From: Hermatobates lingyangjiaoensis
Taxonomy: Eukaryota; Arthropoda; Insecta; Hemiptera; Hermatobatidae
Direction: 5' to 3'
Length of the DNA stretch: 64,000 bases
NCBI GenBank assembly: GCA_026182355.1
Contig: JAPFBL010000595.1
Coordinates: 62,001-126,000, forward strand
Position 1 is the stretch's first letter, and each line of letters begins with the position of its first letter. The translations under genes were made by a program, and so were the position numbers. Below the pieces are notes generated by a model that saw only the letters and a program-made list of their open reading frames with translations, had not been told where the DNA came from and made no database searches. Shown piece after piece: positions 46,701 through 56,319 of this stretch.

Positions 46701-48179
46701 ACAAGGGGGAGGAAGGACCCAGTGGCTTGCGTGCTCGTCTTTGGACTGGTAGATCCTGGTTTCGATACTCACTCTGGCTCATTGATTCACGCGGGAGGAG
46801 AAGGAAAAACTCTGAGTACGTTGTCCCGTGGAGAGGATGTTAAACCGTCGGTCTTGAGCCTGTACGTTATACTCATCATGAGACGAAATAAGAAAATAAC
46901 ACAAGTATTAACATTTGTCCTCTGGACTATGAGTTTATTATTTGTTTGTTGAGGGTGATTGTAATACTGCGACCTAAGAACTATTGTGCTTTCCCCCCCT
47001 TCTCTACTATAGTACCCCAGTTAGCTGCAACGCCTCCAAGAAGCTCAGCACTATTGCTGGGTCCAACTGATTTTGATCTGATTGTCTAATTCATATCGCC
47101 CAACTTCCAGTTTACCACGTCCTTGTGAATCTACGCAGTACACTTTAGTCTTTGTTCAGAATTATTTCTTTTTGTTTTTCATTTTTATTTACAACACAGT
47201 ACAGTATTCAGTAAGGTCAGGATTCTCTCTCTGTTGGAAAGGTCGTTGTTTCAGCTTTAGAGGCTTTTATAAAGGTGCGTCGGATTTTCGCGGGTGTCTT
47301 CGGTCCCCATTATCAGCAAAAATGAGGGATTACTGTATTTTACATTGGCAGTTCCAAATTTAATGTTTTTCATTAATTTTTAGTCTTTGTTGAATAGCTT
47401 TTGTTAGCCTTTAATTTAATGCAGTAGAATATATTTTGACCCAGCAAGTCACTGGTTGTTTGATATCGTTCTCGACCGTACAAGAATCCTGTATATTTTC
47501 TTCTCTAATACTAACTACTGTACTTTTTCATTACGAGTTTTATATTATTTTTTACTGCTATTACAGTTGAATAGTTTTTTAATTTTTAAATGAACATTTC
47601 AGGATCCCGCGAAAACTGAACCGCGAACTAGCGAGGGATTACTGTATTCATTATGTGTTATCACAAAGGGTAACATCTGGCCAACATGTGTTGTCTAATG
47701 GGGAGGCTACATTAACCTAATAGTACTATTGATACGTTCACTCTTTATATAGTTTTACCACTAGAAAAGAGGTACAAACCTTGTTAGGTTGCAGTGACAT
47801 CCCGACAAGAGAACACACATAGGCTGAACATTGGGCCTTTGTGATAACACACAAAGAAGATTGATTCTACATTGGTAGTACTAGATTTAAAGGCTTAACG
47901 TCCTTCTATGAGAGATAGCGTGCACAGATTTATTCAACTACCATAAATTGAGTGCCAAGGTAGGTATTGAACCCATGAAATACCAGTCCAGAGAAGAAAA
48001 TGTTGCCATTGGGCTAACCTGGACCTTGTAAAGCAAATATAGCTTAAAACAAATGTCTTAGGTTAAAATAATAACACTTTTCTGTAACAACCAATATATT
48101 ACCTCCAACCTGGATCATGAGTGCTTACAACCTGCATATTAGCAATATTCAAGAAATTTGATGACATCATGTCAACCAT
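35940..48179 (-). CDS. COQ3: COQ3, ubiquinone biosynthesis O-methyltransferase, six coding exons
   Basis: Spliced coding exons on the minus strand: 48179-48103, 45011-44886, 44816-44687, 44614-44378, 41149-40990, 36055-35940. All internal junctions have AG/GT ends and their phases agree, giving 846 nt and a 281-aa protein. Residues 48-68 carry the WWD segment (ASKWWDLDGPMKAL) and the family's VPFIR follows at 69-73. SAM-binding motif I is DIGCGGG at 101-107, SEVIEHV lies at 169-175, PGGSIFFTTINK starts at 191, and the protein ends in SLHAVKSK. COQ3 is a SAM-dependent methyltransferase that does both O-methylations of the ubiquinone ring on the matrix side of the inner mitochondrial membrane. 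Length is shorter than human COQ3, mainly at the N-terminus. The start is the first ATG after an acceptor (CAG then GCGGAAG at 48186), so a 5' non-coding exon probably lies upstream; no clear targeting peptide is seen. Introns 1, 4 and 5 are large and full of transposons. Confidence 0.93.
36130..36390. mobile_element. Two PLE ends inside COQ3 intron 5
   Basis: 36140-36200 is the CGGTCTTCGTCAG-type end (minus). 36300-36385 reads on the minus strand CTCTGACGATGTGTTGACGA then AAGGCCTTAGAGC, a family also present at about 56800-56900 and 60985-61080. Confidence 0.6.
36366..36779 (-). pseudogene. PLE GIY-YIG C-terminal fragment, second lineage
   Basis: Minus frame reads YLVHSHKNSNHVINWNKANE, LIFVSSERRRDIVGSALIKK, matching the distal half of PLE GIY-YIG domains: an NH-x-IxW-xxA segment then R-x-x-x-E/G-x-A-x-I. 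The GIY-YIG core itself is missing. The fragment abuts another PLE frame on the opposite strand at 36751, so two different PLEs meet head to head. Confidence 0.6.
36751..37233 (+). pseudogene. PLE fragment: linker and GIY-YIG domain, third lineage
   Basis: 160-aa frame with the basic linker (LIVRNNLQQKPLLQKTNVVY), then YRYNCNTGNCEF, SSDIGSTVTTLSRRLTMHLA and GAPKDHSHSIH. The CNxxNCE...YIG-xxTTTLSRRLTMHL pattern is that of Neptune/Poseidon-type PLE endonucleases; the Tyr of YIG is replaced by Asp here (SDIGS). The reverse transcriptase is absent. It lies in COQ3 intron 5. Confidence 0.8.
37240..38280. other. COQ3 intron 5, unassigned part with one PLE end
   Basis: CCCTGAAGATGGACTGTGAT then GACAGAAACGATT at about 37486-37520 is a PLE-type end with a damaged stem. 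The rest shows no repeat or exon. Confidence 0.4.
38287..38582. mobile_element. PLE-type foldback
   Basis: TTCACAGAAGGGGTTCTTGA and CCAACGTTTCGCCAAAAGTT at the left are mirrored by AACTTTTGGCGAAACGTCGG and TCAAGAACCCCTTCTGTGAA at the right. Core stem GCCAAA/TTTGGC before GAAA. Confidence 0.75.
38826..39412. mobile_element. Tc1/mariner-type MITE
   Basis: Termini CAGGGTGTCCCGAAAAAATG and CATTTTTTTGGGACACCCTG are inverted repeats over about 40 bp (continuing TATACAC and AATTTAAA). Flanked by TA. 587 bp, non-coding, in COQ3 intron 5. Confidence 0.8.
39425..39575. mobile_element. PLE end inverted pair
   Basis: Both arms carry the GACCG/CGGTT core (CTGACGAAGACCGCTTGTTA); the left arm is internally deleted. 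Confidence 0.7.
39655..40055. mobile_element. Large near-perfect palindrome of PLE ends
   Basis: Arms of about 190 bp (39655-39842 and 39857-40047) around a 14-base centre TTTCTGTTACATTA. Outer sequence AACACTTTTTCTTCTTCTCG; the right arm carries CCCTGAGGATGTCTTAAAAT then AAAGACGAAACGTTGG (stem GTCTT/AAGAC). A single arm recurs at 43015-43165. Confidence 0.85.
40240..40720. mobile_element. PLE end pair, 'GTCTA/TAGAC' family
   Basis: Minus copy at about 40410-40475 (AAGCCAACGTTTCTTCCAAT) and plus copy at 40640-40690 (GTCCTGAAGATGTCTACAAA then TTAGACGAAACGTTGGC), enclosing an A/T-rich stretch. Located in COQ3 intron 5. Confidence 0.65.
40780..40905. repeat. Short tandem repeat, about 24 bp unit
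   Basis: TATACGAATATATAAAGTTT-like units repeat about five times just downstream of COQ3 exon 5 on its coding strand, in intron 5. Confidence 0.6.
41345..41745 (+). mobile_element. LINE 3' end, related to 24585-25556
   Basis: Coding tail AYLEFIHEVGRKKRAIATQR then a stop at about 41456. The 3' UTR shares GCGCGACGTA, TCCGCG, ACACGTTAAA and GTCGGCCTGATTTGATCTTT with the LINE at 24585. In COQ3 intron 4. Confidence 0.65.
41750..42490. other. COQ3 intron 4, no feature seen
   Basis: A/T-rich with poly-T and poly-A tracts; no exon or shared repeat recognised. Confidence 0.35.
42790..44040. mobile_element. Cluster of PLE ends in COQ3 intron 4
   Basis: Plus end at about 42810-42985 (CTCCTGATGACGGTTCAACC, GG/CC stem); minus arm at 43015-43165 (GTCTT/AAGAC); inverted pair 43200-43480; inverted pair 43530-43640 (GAAATATCGATGTGAGTTAT); inverted pair 43740-44035. 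TA microsatellites separate the units. Confidence 0.7.
45777..46465 (+). CDS. COA5: COA5 (PET191), cytochrome c oxidase assembly factor, three exons
   Basis: Exons 45777-45881, 46247-46348 and 46424-46465 join in phase 0 to an 82-aa protein. Donors are AAG/GTTTGT and TTG/GTAAAT; acceptors follow TTTTAG. The protein has CAGLRADLKDCLLKSDC near the N-terminus, ECFALRTAFFECKRSL, and ends LDNRQRFRGRKGY, which is the family hallmark. Cysteines sit at 16, 26, 32, 43, 55 and 65; C16/C26 and C55/C65 are CX9C pairs, as expected for a small disulfide-relay protein of the intermembrane space. Known members are required for complex IV assembly. The ATG at 45777 is the only one in frame after a stop at 45771 and gives a length near human COA5 (74 aa). 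The gene lies wholly inside the first coding intron of COQ3 on the opposite strand. Confidence 0.93.
46466..46712. other. COA5 3' flank in COQ3 intron 1
   Basis: A/T-rich region after the COA5 stop, likely containing its 3' UTR; no clear AATAAA close to the stop. Confidence 0.4.
46713..46885 (+). mobile_element. tRNA-derived SINE, copy 4 (truncated)
   Basis: Head TGCGTGCTCGTCTTTGGACT and GGTAGATCCTGGTTTCGATA (A box decayed), then GAGTACGTTGTCCCGTGGAG and AGGATGTTAAACCGTCGGTC. Lies between COA5 and COQ3 exon 1. Confidence 0.7.
46886..47777. other. COQ3 intron 1, no gene seen
   Basis: A weak repeat pair flanks 47220-47660 (GAGGGATTACTGTATT twice, about 320 bp apart). Otherwise unassigned. Confidence 0.35.
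47778..48030 (-). mobile_element. tRNA-derived SINE, copy 5
   Basis: Tail TTGTTAGGTTGCAGTGACAT and AGAGAACACACATAGGCTGA, body TACATTGGTAGTACTAGATT, head (reverse) GGTATTGAACCCATGAAATA and TTGGGCTAACCTGGACC. It ends 73 bp from COQ3 exon 1. Confidence 0.8.
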
Positions 48180-48291
48180 CTTCCGCCTGAAATGAGTTAT
48201 AGCTTTAATTTGAATAACACATCCGTCCTTATGGCTTCGTTATATTTAGAAATTAATACTATTTGTAAAAAATCTGGAGTGGTCTACACTC

Positions 48292-49336
48292 AACTTTACT
48301 ATAAGTAAACATGATACCGTAATTCTTGGGTATACAATATGTAATGTTCCATTTAGTTGTAGTATAAATGTCTAAACAGGAGATGTTTATTAGTTTCAGA
48401 TTCTGGACCATAGCATAGCGTGGTAACAAGCAATGCTAACATAACATACTCACCCACACATACAAAGACATCATCAAAAAAACTTCATAAAACTACTTTT
48501 GGCATCTCAAAAGATATAATTCCGTCAAAACCTCGAGATCGAATTTTTTCACAATCACTATACTTTACTTATAGTAAAGTAATATCAATAAATTCGACAA
48601 GTATAGCAGGTGATCTGTTAGTATAGCTTTATTGTTCTGTGCCGTGATTGAAATTTCATTAATTTTTTTTTCATCAATTTGTTAATTTCTTGTTCCATTT
48701 GTGTGCACATTTTCATGGTTTTTGAATGAGCCGTTTAGCGTCAAAAGAACATATTGTGAAAACAGAAAATGTATTGTAACGACCGTTTCGTGAATGTAAT
48801 TTTGAAAAAAAAAATCTCAACTTATTCTCCACATTAAGTTCTATTTCTACGTATAGTTTCATTTTGATCTGTCAAGCTTTCAGATTGAATTATACGTCAA
48901 AATTTGTACATTTTATTGAAAAAAAATATTTTCCGTTGTTTTAAAAATATGAATACATTTTTCTTTTATTGTATTTGTAACCTCAAAGATAATGCGAAAT
49001 TTTCAAAACTCTAGTATTGGTAGTTTAAGAGGAAAAAAACTGTAGTCTAAAAATAAGTTTTTGGCAAAAAAAGTTACTTTCCCATCATGCTTAATTGATC
49101 CCAAAAAAATAGGGATTATCTACATTATGAGGTCCATTTTTGTGTAAAGTATCAATTTGATCCATCAAAGATTCTAGACCGTAACGTGGCCACAAATTTT
49201 GGATACATACTCACCCACACAGAGACATCATCACAAAAACTTCATAAAACAACTTCTGGGACTTGAAACATATAATTCCGCCCAAATCTCGAAATCGAAT
49301 TTTTTCACAATCACTATACTTTTCTTATAGTAAAGT
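48292..49336. mobile_element. Family X, copy 4, with two 3' ends
   Basis: Left end CAACTTTACTATAAGTAAAC. One 3' end motif (CACTATACTTTACTTATAGT) lies at about 48555-48582, then the body resumes at AATTCGACAAGTATAGCAGG and a second 3' end closes at 49336. This is an internally rearranged copy upstream of COQ3. Confidence 0.6.
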
Positions 49337-49339
49337 AAA

Positions 49340-50270
49340 AAAGAAAACTATTACTATAACATGAGAGTCATGGCAGTCACATAAGACATTACACGAAGTA
49401 TAGTGTGATAAGCCCAACTGTTCCACAAACTTTAAGAGACTCTTGGACTCATTTACATCTCTTCTTGGAATATCTATAAAAACTGAAAATATGTTATTTT
49501 ATTCCGAAGAAAGTAAGTTCATATTCCTATCACTTATTTGGATCTATCATATTGAGAACTGCTGAAGATATGTAGATGTTATATAGCATTTTCTAGCCGT
49601 AAAAATAAAAACTGTAATGGATATAATATATTCTTGTTACTATATTTATTTCTTCACATGAACATATATACTATCCTATAAAGAATCATAAAAAATGTGT
49701 TTACTTTTACTTTATGCACAGTGTTAAGTGTGATATATATATTTTAATTCAAATTATTTTTATCTCTTTAAATTCGGAGAGGAATGTAAAATACGTCGGC
49801 TCCGAGCCTTTGTCATATCATTTACTAGTTATAAAAATAAAAGATCTCTACTATGATAAACTTAGAAAAGTAAGTTTTAGTACTTCCGATGTAAAATCAA
49901 TCATAATGACCCCAAAACTAAAATGGGTACCAAATAATAAATGAGCCACACTTTCGAACCCTAAGCCAGAACTGAAAGATGAATGCCTATACATGTGACG
50001 TTAGAAACAAACTGACATCATGCAATAACACTTTAGTAATAAAGACTTAAACAAAATACTACTAAACATAGAGACAAACCAAATCAGAAATTTGGGAAAT
50101 TCTGCAGGACCCAATATAAAAATTCATAAGGGAAAGGAAAAAAAAAATTAAAATAACTTAATTTATTCTATGTAACAAGTTATATACAATTTTGAATTTA
50201 CATATTAAGTAAAATATATAGAGAGGTTTTCTTATAGGAATAAGACAAAGCAGCCTTAATATTTTATAAC
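49340..50270. other. Intergenic, no gene supported
   Basis: A frame of 76 codons at 49714-49944 has no recognisable family. Remaining sequence A/T-rich. Confidence 0.35.
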
Positions 50271-50480
50271 AATCGAGTTCTTTAAATCGAGATTATATGT
50301 AATCGATCTGCAATTGTTACAACTTACATCGATATTATATAAAATCGATCTACAACTGTTGTAACTTACAATCTTGATATTTTTATGTAATCGATCTGCA
50401 GTTCTTATAATCGATATTATATTAATCGATTTCTAAATGTCACAACTTGCAATCGATATTATATGTAATCGATCCGATTG
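50270..50480. repeat. ATCGAT-rich tandem repeat, four units of about 50-60 bp
   Basis: Units of the form AATCGATATTATATGTAATC then GATCTGCAATTGTTACAACT. The palindrome ATCGAT recurs six or more times with close spacing. Confidence 0.7.
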
Positions 50481-50883
50481 GGCTTAAAGTAAACAATAAT
50501 AATACTTTTAAAGAGTAAACAATGTTGATTTCTTTCCTCCTATGTCGTCTTGAAAAGAACTTGATCAAAGCGTCATTTGCAGACTACTAGTAATATTATT
50601 AGATAAACACTTTGACTCATCCCGTATCGTTTTACCTTCATTCCTTGATTGTTTTATGACGTTGTCCATCAATGAAGAGCAAATCAATAGGTACTATGAA
50701 GACAACGATCAACATAAGCGGGTGTGCTTTTCAAAGAATACTATTTACTAATTGGCTTGGCACGTTACAAATTAACATAAAAGGGAAAATTGTTTACTTG
50801 ATAATAATATATTTCAAATCAATAAGAGTAGGGTTAGTAATACTAGAGGTATAGTTCTGGAAATACTAAGGCATTGTATAAAC

Positions 50884-51349
50884 AAGGCATGGGCAACCTG
50901 CGGCCCTCGGAGATTATCTGGAATTCTGTCTTAATATTAAAAGTTCCTTTGCTTTTTGTTTATCAACACAAGCTCACCGTAACTTTTGGAAGGAAATTAC
51001 AACATTAGAGACAGAGGGAGAGAGCTCTATAGCAACAAATGTTTTAGTTTTTTTTCATATATGACGCACTAATCTTTTGGAGATTGTTTGTGATCATTGT
51101 TTATCATAAGGAAATAATGAGATATGAATATTAATTGTCATTATAGGAACAATAAAAAGTTAATTGATTACTGACACATTAATACAGCGCAAAATATGTA
51201 TTTCTACTATATATATTTATAAAAAAACATCATACATATATATATCGATACTGTACATATTGTAATACCACTGAAATTACCATGCGGCCCGCGGTCACTT
51301 GAAAATTATATAATGCGGCCCTCAGTTCACAAAAGGTTGCCCATGCCTG
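50884..51349. mobile_element. hAT-type MITE, 466 bp
   Basis: Termini AAGGCATGGGCAACCTGCGG and AGGTTGCCCATGCCTG are inverted repeats; the 8-bp flank GTATAAAC lies on both sides (50876-50883, 51350-51357). No coding remnant. Confidence 0.9.
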
Positions 51350-51357
51350 GTATAAAC

Positions 51358-52095
51358 TTTTAAATGTTTTATTAAATAATTTAAAAAGTAAAATATTTCT
51401 ATAATTTTGTAAAATAATAAATAACTCGATAACAGTAGAATCTCAATTTAATGGGCAATATCTGGGAAACTTAAATATCGGTTCAGTTTAAATTTTGAAT
51501 AACTCGATATTGTTAGTACTCAGAGGGTTGCAGAGTTCAATCTAAATACTTGTAATCATCTTATAGCGTATGTTGCTTATACTCAATAGCAATAAAAGTT
51601 TAGATTATTTTCATCTTGAATATGAAGAGTGTCGGAAACTGGTCGGGATAATAGCCGGGAGATAAGAACTGGGACACCTGCAATATCTGGGAGAGTCATG
51701 GTGGACTAGAGAACGAAAAACAAATAAACTGGTTAAATATAGTTGATCAACAAACTTTTAAATCTGAAAAGTCAAATATCCAAGCGTCGATAAAATCCCA
51801 CATTCATTCACAATTCATTCAGTCAAGTAATGGCAATTGCTGGTAAAACTTGATTTCTAAGCCAATACCGTGGGACTCATCAAGAGAGATTAGCATGGAT
51901 TTGTTCAGAACAACAGAGACCATAACTACTTAGCCGTTCACCTATTCAATATTGGGGGGGGGGGGGGGGGGGGTCCCCAGGATCTACCCTCTGTGCAAGT
52001 ATAAGAGAATGCCACCTGAATGACAGGACATGAACACTAAAAATCAGAACACACAAATCTCAAAAAAAGGGCACAAAATTACCCTTCTTTAAATA
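51358..52095. other. Intergenic with a 20-G homopolymer
   Basis: G20 at about 51954-51973, followed by TCCCCAG. No gene seen. Confidence 0.5.
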
Positions 52096-52099
52096 TATA

Positions 52100-52385
52100 T
52101 ATATATAATAAATTCAAAACGAAGGAAACACACAGAAAGACACAGACATAACTCACATCAATATTTCGACCATCGTCGTCATCAGGAGGTGTGAAGAGCG
52201 AAGAGTCCCGCCGGAAGACAGGGGAGCGAATCTTCCTGCGGGACTCTTCGCACCTCCTGATGACGACGATAGTCGAGATATCGATGTGAGTTATGTCTGT
52301 GTCTTTCTGTGGGTTTCCTTCGTTTTGAATTTATTTTATTTAAAAAAGTCCGCTGGACCGTTTCTTTTAATTTTATATATATATA
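52100..52385. mobile_element. PLE end inverted pair
   Basis: Arms ACGAAGGAAACACACAGAAA ... CATCAGGAGGTG and their reverse complement join at about 52225. Core with GAC/GTC stem before GAAA in the left arm; the right arm has GAGA instead. Confidence 0.75.
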
Positions 52386-52389
52386 CCCT

Positions 52390-53335
52390 AGGCAGCGCGT
52401 CGCAGAAATGCCAAGGGTAGGTGAAGAATAAGACCGTAACTGGTTGAGAAGTCCATGCAACATATTCTAAATAACTGAGATTTAAACTTTGATCTGTGAA
52501 CACTGGAAATACTGAGACTACAACAATTTTCGAGTAAATTTACAATAATCCAAGTGCAATTTAAAATAGTCTAAGTGGAATTTATTATAATCCAAGCTTA
52601 AATTAAAATTATCCAAGTTTAATTTAATATTGCTCAAATTTATATTCAAAACAGTTTGTCAACTTGAAAATACATAAACTATACTGAAGTTCAAATTAAA
52701 CTTGGATTATTTTAAATAATCAGAAAAAGTTGCAGTCCCATTAGTGGTGATTCTGGCAGCTGATGTAAACACTTGCCTGCTGTACAATTATAGTAAAGCT
52801 CATCCAACTCATTGCAGTATGAGAACAAATAATTTTAATATCCATAGAAGTTGACTAAATCATTTTTATATTAGCTGAATCTGTTGTTATAATAATGAAA
52901 ACTGTAAAACTGGCACCAGAATAACAGCTAAGCCTCAGTAAACTATTACAAGCGTGCCTGATTCAATGAGTTTTCATCAAGTTTAGGTCGTTATATCGAG
53001 GCTTACAGTAGTTTAAACAATATGCTTGCCTTTTATAAACATAAAAACAATGACATATTCATTTTAAGATTAAAAAAAAATACATAAATGTCTTTCTGTT
53101 TCAAATGAGAATACTGAAAAAAAAATTTCTTCATTATTATATCTTCAGTATAACAATACAAAAGATACAAAAGTATAGTACACTATTAGCCAATTGGTTT
53201 GATAAGCTATCATTGCTTTTGTTTTAAACTGGACAGAGGGCACCACTAGGGACAGTTTTGAGGTATGTTCACAAATAAGACCCTCTGCATGTATCACATG
53301 AAATGTTGAAATAATCCGCAGGGATTAACTGAAGG
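52390..53335. other. Intergenic, no gene seen
   Basis: Short repeats of AATAATCCAAG and AAATT type near 52540-52720; otherwise unassigned. Confidence 0.35.
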
Positions 53336-53339
53336 AATT

Positions 53340-53650
53340 TTAATCCTTCAAATTGTCGCTACTTACTCAATTCTTGAACATAATATTATTACAAAACTTT
53401 CCGTCATACTTCGTATAAAATCTGGTGGAGTTGCCAGACAGGTTTAGCAAAAGCTACATCATCAATGGGACTAAAACTTAGTTCTGGAAGTGAGGGAGAA
53501 GTAAGTTTAGTTCTATTGATGATGCAGTCATTGCGAAAACCGGTCTGGCGACTCCACCAACGATATACGAGGTATGACGGAAAGTTTTGTAATAATATTA
53601 TCTTTTGCTACCTCTGTGGTACTAACAATATGTATGTATTTAATTCTTGA
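53340..53650. mobile_element. PLE end inverted pair, 'GCA/TGC' family
   Basis: The right arm carries ATTGATGATGCAGTCATTGC then GAAAACCGGTCTGGCG; the left arm is its mirror with the core deleted. Relative at 15385-15490. Confidence 0.7.
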
Positions 53651-53679
53651 AGTAAGCGAAACTGTTTTTGTAGATTAAA

Positions 53680-54900
53680 AAAGTTAATGAAATAGTCTCC
53701 ACATATAGAAGTTTAATAGTAAACAACGCGTTTCGAACACGTAGTACTTCTTCAGGCATAAAACTACAAAAATACAATGATATCAGAGAGTTAACTACAG
53801 TTTAAAATGAATGGTACAAAATAAAATAAGGAAACACAGATGTACATACCCAAAGGATACACGAGTATCTAGAAATTACTTTACCACAGATACTCATCCA
53901 TTGGGTAACTACAACTCTATTAACTTATTTAATTTTGTACTATTTATTTTATACTATAGATAACTCTCTGATGGCATTATTTTTTTTTTTTAAGTAGTAT
54001 GCCTGAAGAACACTACGTGTTCGGAACGGTTGTTTATACAGAGTGGTCCAAAATGATCTGACACATTTGTAGGCTTAATAAAAGCCAAACATAATAAATC
54101 ATTTGAAAAAAACTTTTATTTTCTGAATGTACATATAATGCCATTTTATTTTATTTATACCAAAATGTATTTATATATTTGATAAGATTTTTTTATTTAT
54201 TTTCAAAATATCCTTATGAACTGGAACGGCGAGCATCGCGCATTCATTGTTGAAACATTTTTCGAAAACAACGAATCGATAACATCAACACAGCGAGCAT
54301 TCCGTTTGCACTTTAAGCTCAAAAGACATGACCCTCCCTCCACCCACTCGTAACACAATTTTATTATGGATTGCAAAACTTTAGAATAAGTGGATCAACA
54401 TTAAAAAGAAAATCACCAGGCCGCCCAAGGTCTGCCTTGATTAAGGTTGATCCACTTATTCTAAAGTTTTGCAAACTCAAAATAAAATTGTGTTACGAGT
54501 GGGTGGAGGGAGGGTCATGTCTTTTGAGCTTAAAGTGCAAACGGAATGCTCGCTGTGTTGATGTTATCGATTCGTTGTTTTCGAAAAATGTTTCAACAAT
54601 GAATGCGCGATGCTCGCCGTTCCAGTTCATAAGGATATTTTGAAAATAAATAAAAAAATCTTATCAAATATATAAATACATTTTGGTATAAATAAAATAA
54701 AATGGCATTATATGTATATTTCAGAAAATAACTTTTTTTCAAATGATTTATTATGTTTGGCTTTTATTAATCTACAAATGTGTCAGATCATTTTGGACCA
54801 CCCTGTATTATTAAACTTCTATATTTGGAGGCTAGTTCATTAATTTACCCTAAAATGATTAAATAATAAATAATAACTGATTGCACTACCTTAGAAAATG
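53680..54900. mobile_element. Foldback element interrupted by a palindromic mariner
   Basis: Left part GTCTCCACATATAGAAGTTT then ACAACGCGTTTCGAACACGT (53695-53745); right part GCCTGAAGAACACTACGTGT then TCGGAACGGTTGTTTATA (54000-54027), continuing after the insertion with TTATTAAACTTCTATATTTG. Confidence 0.7.
54028..54806. mobile_element. Palindromic mariner derivative (DUF4817 type), about 350-bp arms
   Basis: Ends CAGAGTGGTCCAAAATGATC and GATCATTTTGGACCACCCTG. The left arm includes a frame from ATG 54216 (MNWNGEHRAFIVETFFENNE, then SITSTQRAFRLHFKLKRHDP) to a stop at 54351, and after a frameshift RISGSTLKRKSPGRPR: the N-terminal HTH of insect-type DUF4817 transposases. The right arm carries the same segment in reverse complement. 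Centre near 54420-54440. No catalytic domain. Confidence 0.8.
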
Positions 54901-55390
54901 TTTTATCTTAAGCCATTATATGAAATAAGATGATTTCCGATGACATCTGACGGCCTCCACCGGCCTTGCGGAATTATATATATGTTCCGTTATACATATA
55001 ATTACAGATATTTGAAATATTACAGATAATATATTACTATATATATTATATATTACTATATATATAATATATTTATTTATATATTACAGATAGTATAAAG
55101 AAGAGATATTTGGAAGTTTGCGTCAGCGCATTATTTCGTCATTTCATTTGGTGCCTAGAGGGCGTTTTATATGTAAAACAGTCTACCTATGCTGGAATTC
55201 AGACGTAAAGCTGAAAAAAGATAATTTTAGCTATAGATCGTCATTATAGATTTACACAGTATATGTAAATTAAACTTTAATAAAACTAGCAACACAGTAA
55301 GGACTTTACAGGAATTGACACCAACAAATGTAGAAACTCTTACAACAAGAAAACAGATACCGATTATTAAAAAAAAAAAAGTTTCAGGGT
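54900..55390. other. Intergenic with TA-rich tract
   Basis: TA-rich sequence at 54970-55095; no gene seen. Confidence 0.35.
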
Positions 55391-55394
55391 AAAC

Positions 55395-55545
55395 AGTATT
55401 GGGTCTCCATCCAAGTTCACTTTCTCTTCTCTCCTGATGACGGTTCAACCGAAAATTAGGGACTGTAAGTATGTGTTTTCTATTTGTTGTTTACCACGAA
55501 ACTATTTTGTTTGTCGTTTTTGGATTGTTTTCTTAATGATATTGA
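55395..55545 (+). mobile_element. PLE end
   Basis: CTCCTGATGACGGTTCAACC then GAAAATTAGGGACTG, with a GG/CC stem. Same family as 7210-7400 and 42810-42985. Confidence 0.65.
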
Positions 55546-55645
55546 TTTTTAAAGAAATTCATATAGCATTCATGAAGAATTAAGGATTTAACTGTAATGA
55601 TTAAGCAAGAAGACAACTGCCATGACTTTGATGTATTCACTAGTG

Positions 55646-56317
55646 CAGAGATTCCCAAACTGGGTTCCTTAACGGACTGGTTGGGGTTCCACGAAAAACA
55701 TTTAGAGAAAACTTTTTTCTTTAGTGTGTATGGATTTATTTTCTGTTTCTTGTGAATCATGAAACCGAATACTTATACATATAAGTAGAAGTGGTCAACA
55801 TTTTATTCATATTTAGGATGAATCACTAGTCATTTGGAGCTATTTGATTCCCGAATTTCCTTCTATTGTAAAAATAGCAGTTCACACATTGCTGCCATTT
55901 CCCACTACCTACTTATGTAAAACCGGTTTTTCCTTTTATACTGCCATAAAAATTAAATACCAAAGTAGACTTAATGCTCGGTCTGACTTGAGAATCAAAC
56001 TATCAACTATAAAATCCAAAATGATTATAAAATAAACTTTGTGTTAAAGTTGCTAATAATTCTTTTTTCATGTGTTATGTACTTGTAGTAGATATGAAAA
56101 TTTAAATCTTTTAGCAGTAATTCAATTTGCATTAAATTTAATTTAATTAAATTTGCAGTAATTTTACTTTTTAATTGTTTTTAAACTTGCATACTATTTA
56201 TAAAGGTATATGAAAATATTTATATTATAATTGTATAAAATCATTAGAAACTGGGGTTCCTGGGAAAGTTACTGAAGCGAAAAGGGTTCCGCGTCGAAAA
56301 AAGTTTGAAAAACTCTA
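55646..56317 (+). mobile_element. Deleted hAT element, family H copy 2
   Basis: Starts CAGAGATTCCCAAACTGGGT and ends AAAGTTTGAAAAACTCTA. A frame at 55844-56035 keeps the transposase C-terminus ([35 protein letters not shown]). Flanking 8-mers agree only 5 of 8, so the target duplication has decayed or the end is off. Confidence 0.75.
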
Positions 56318-56319
56318 CA

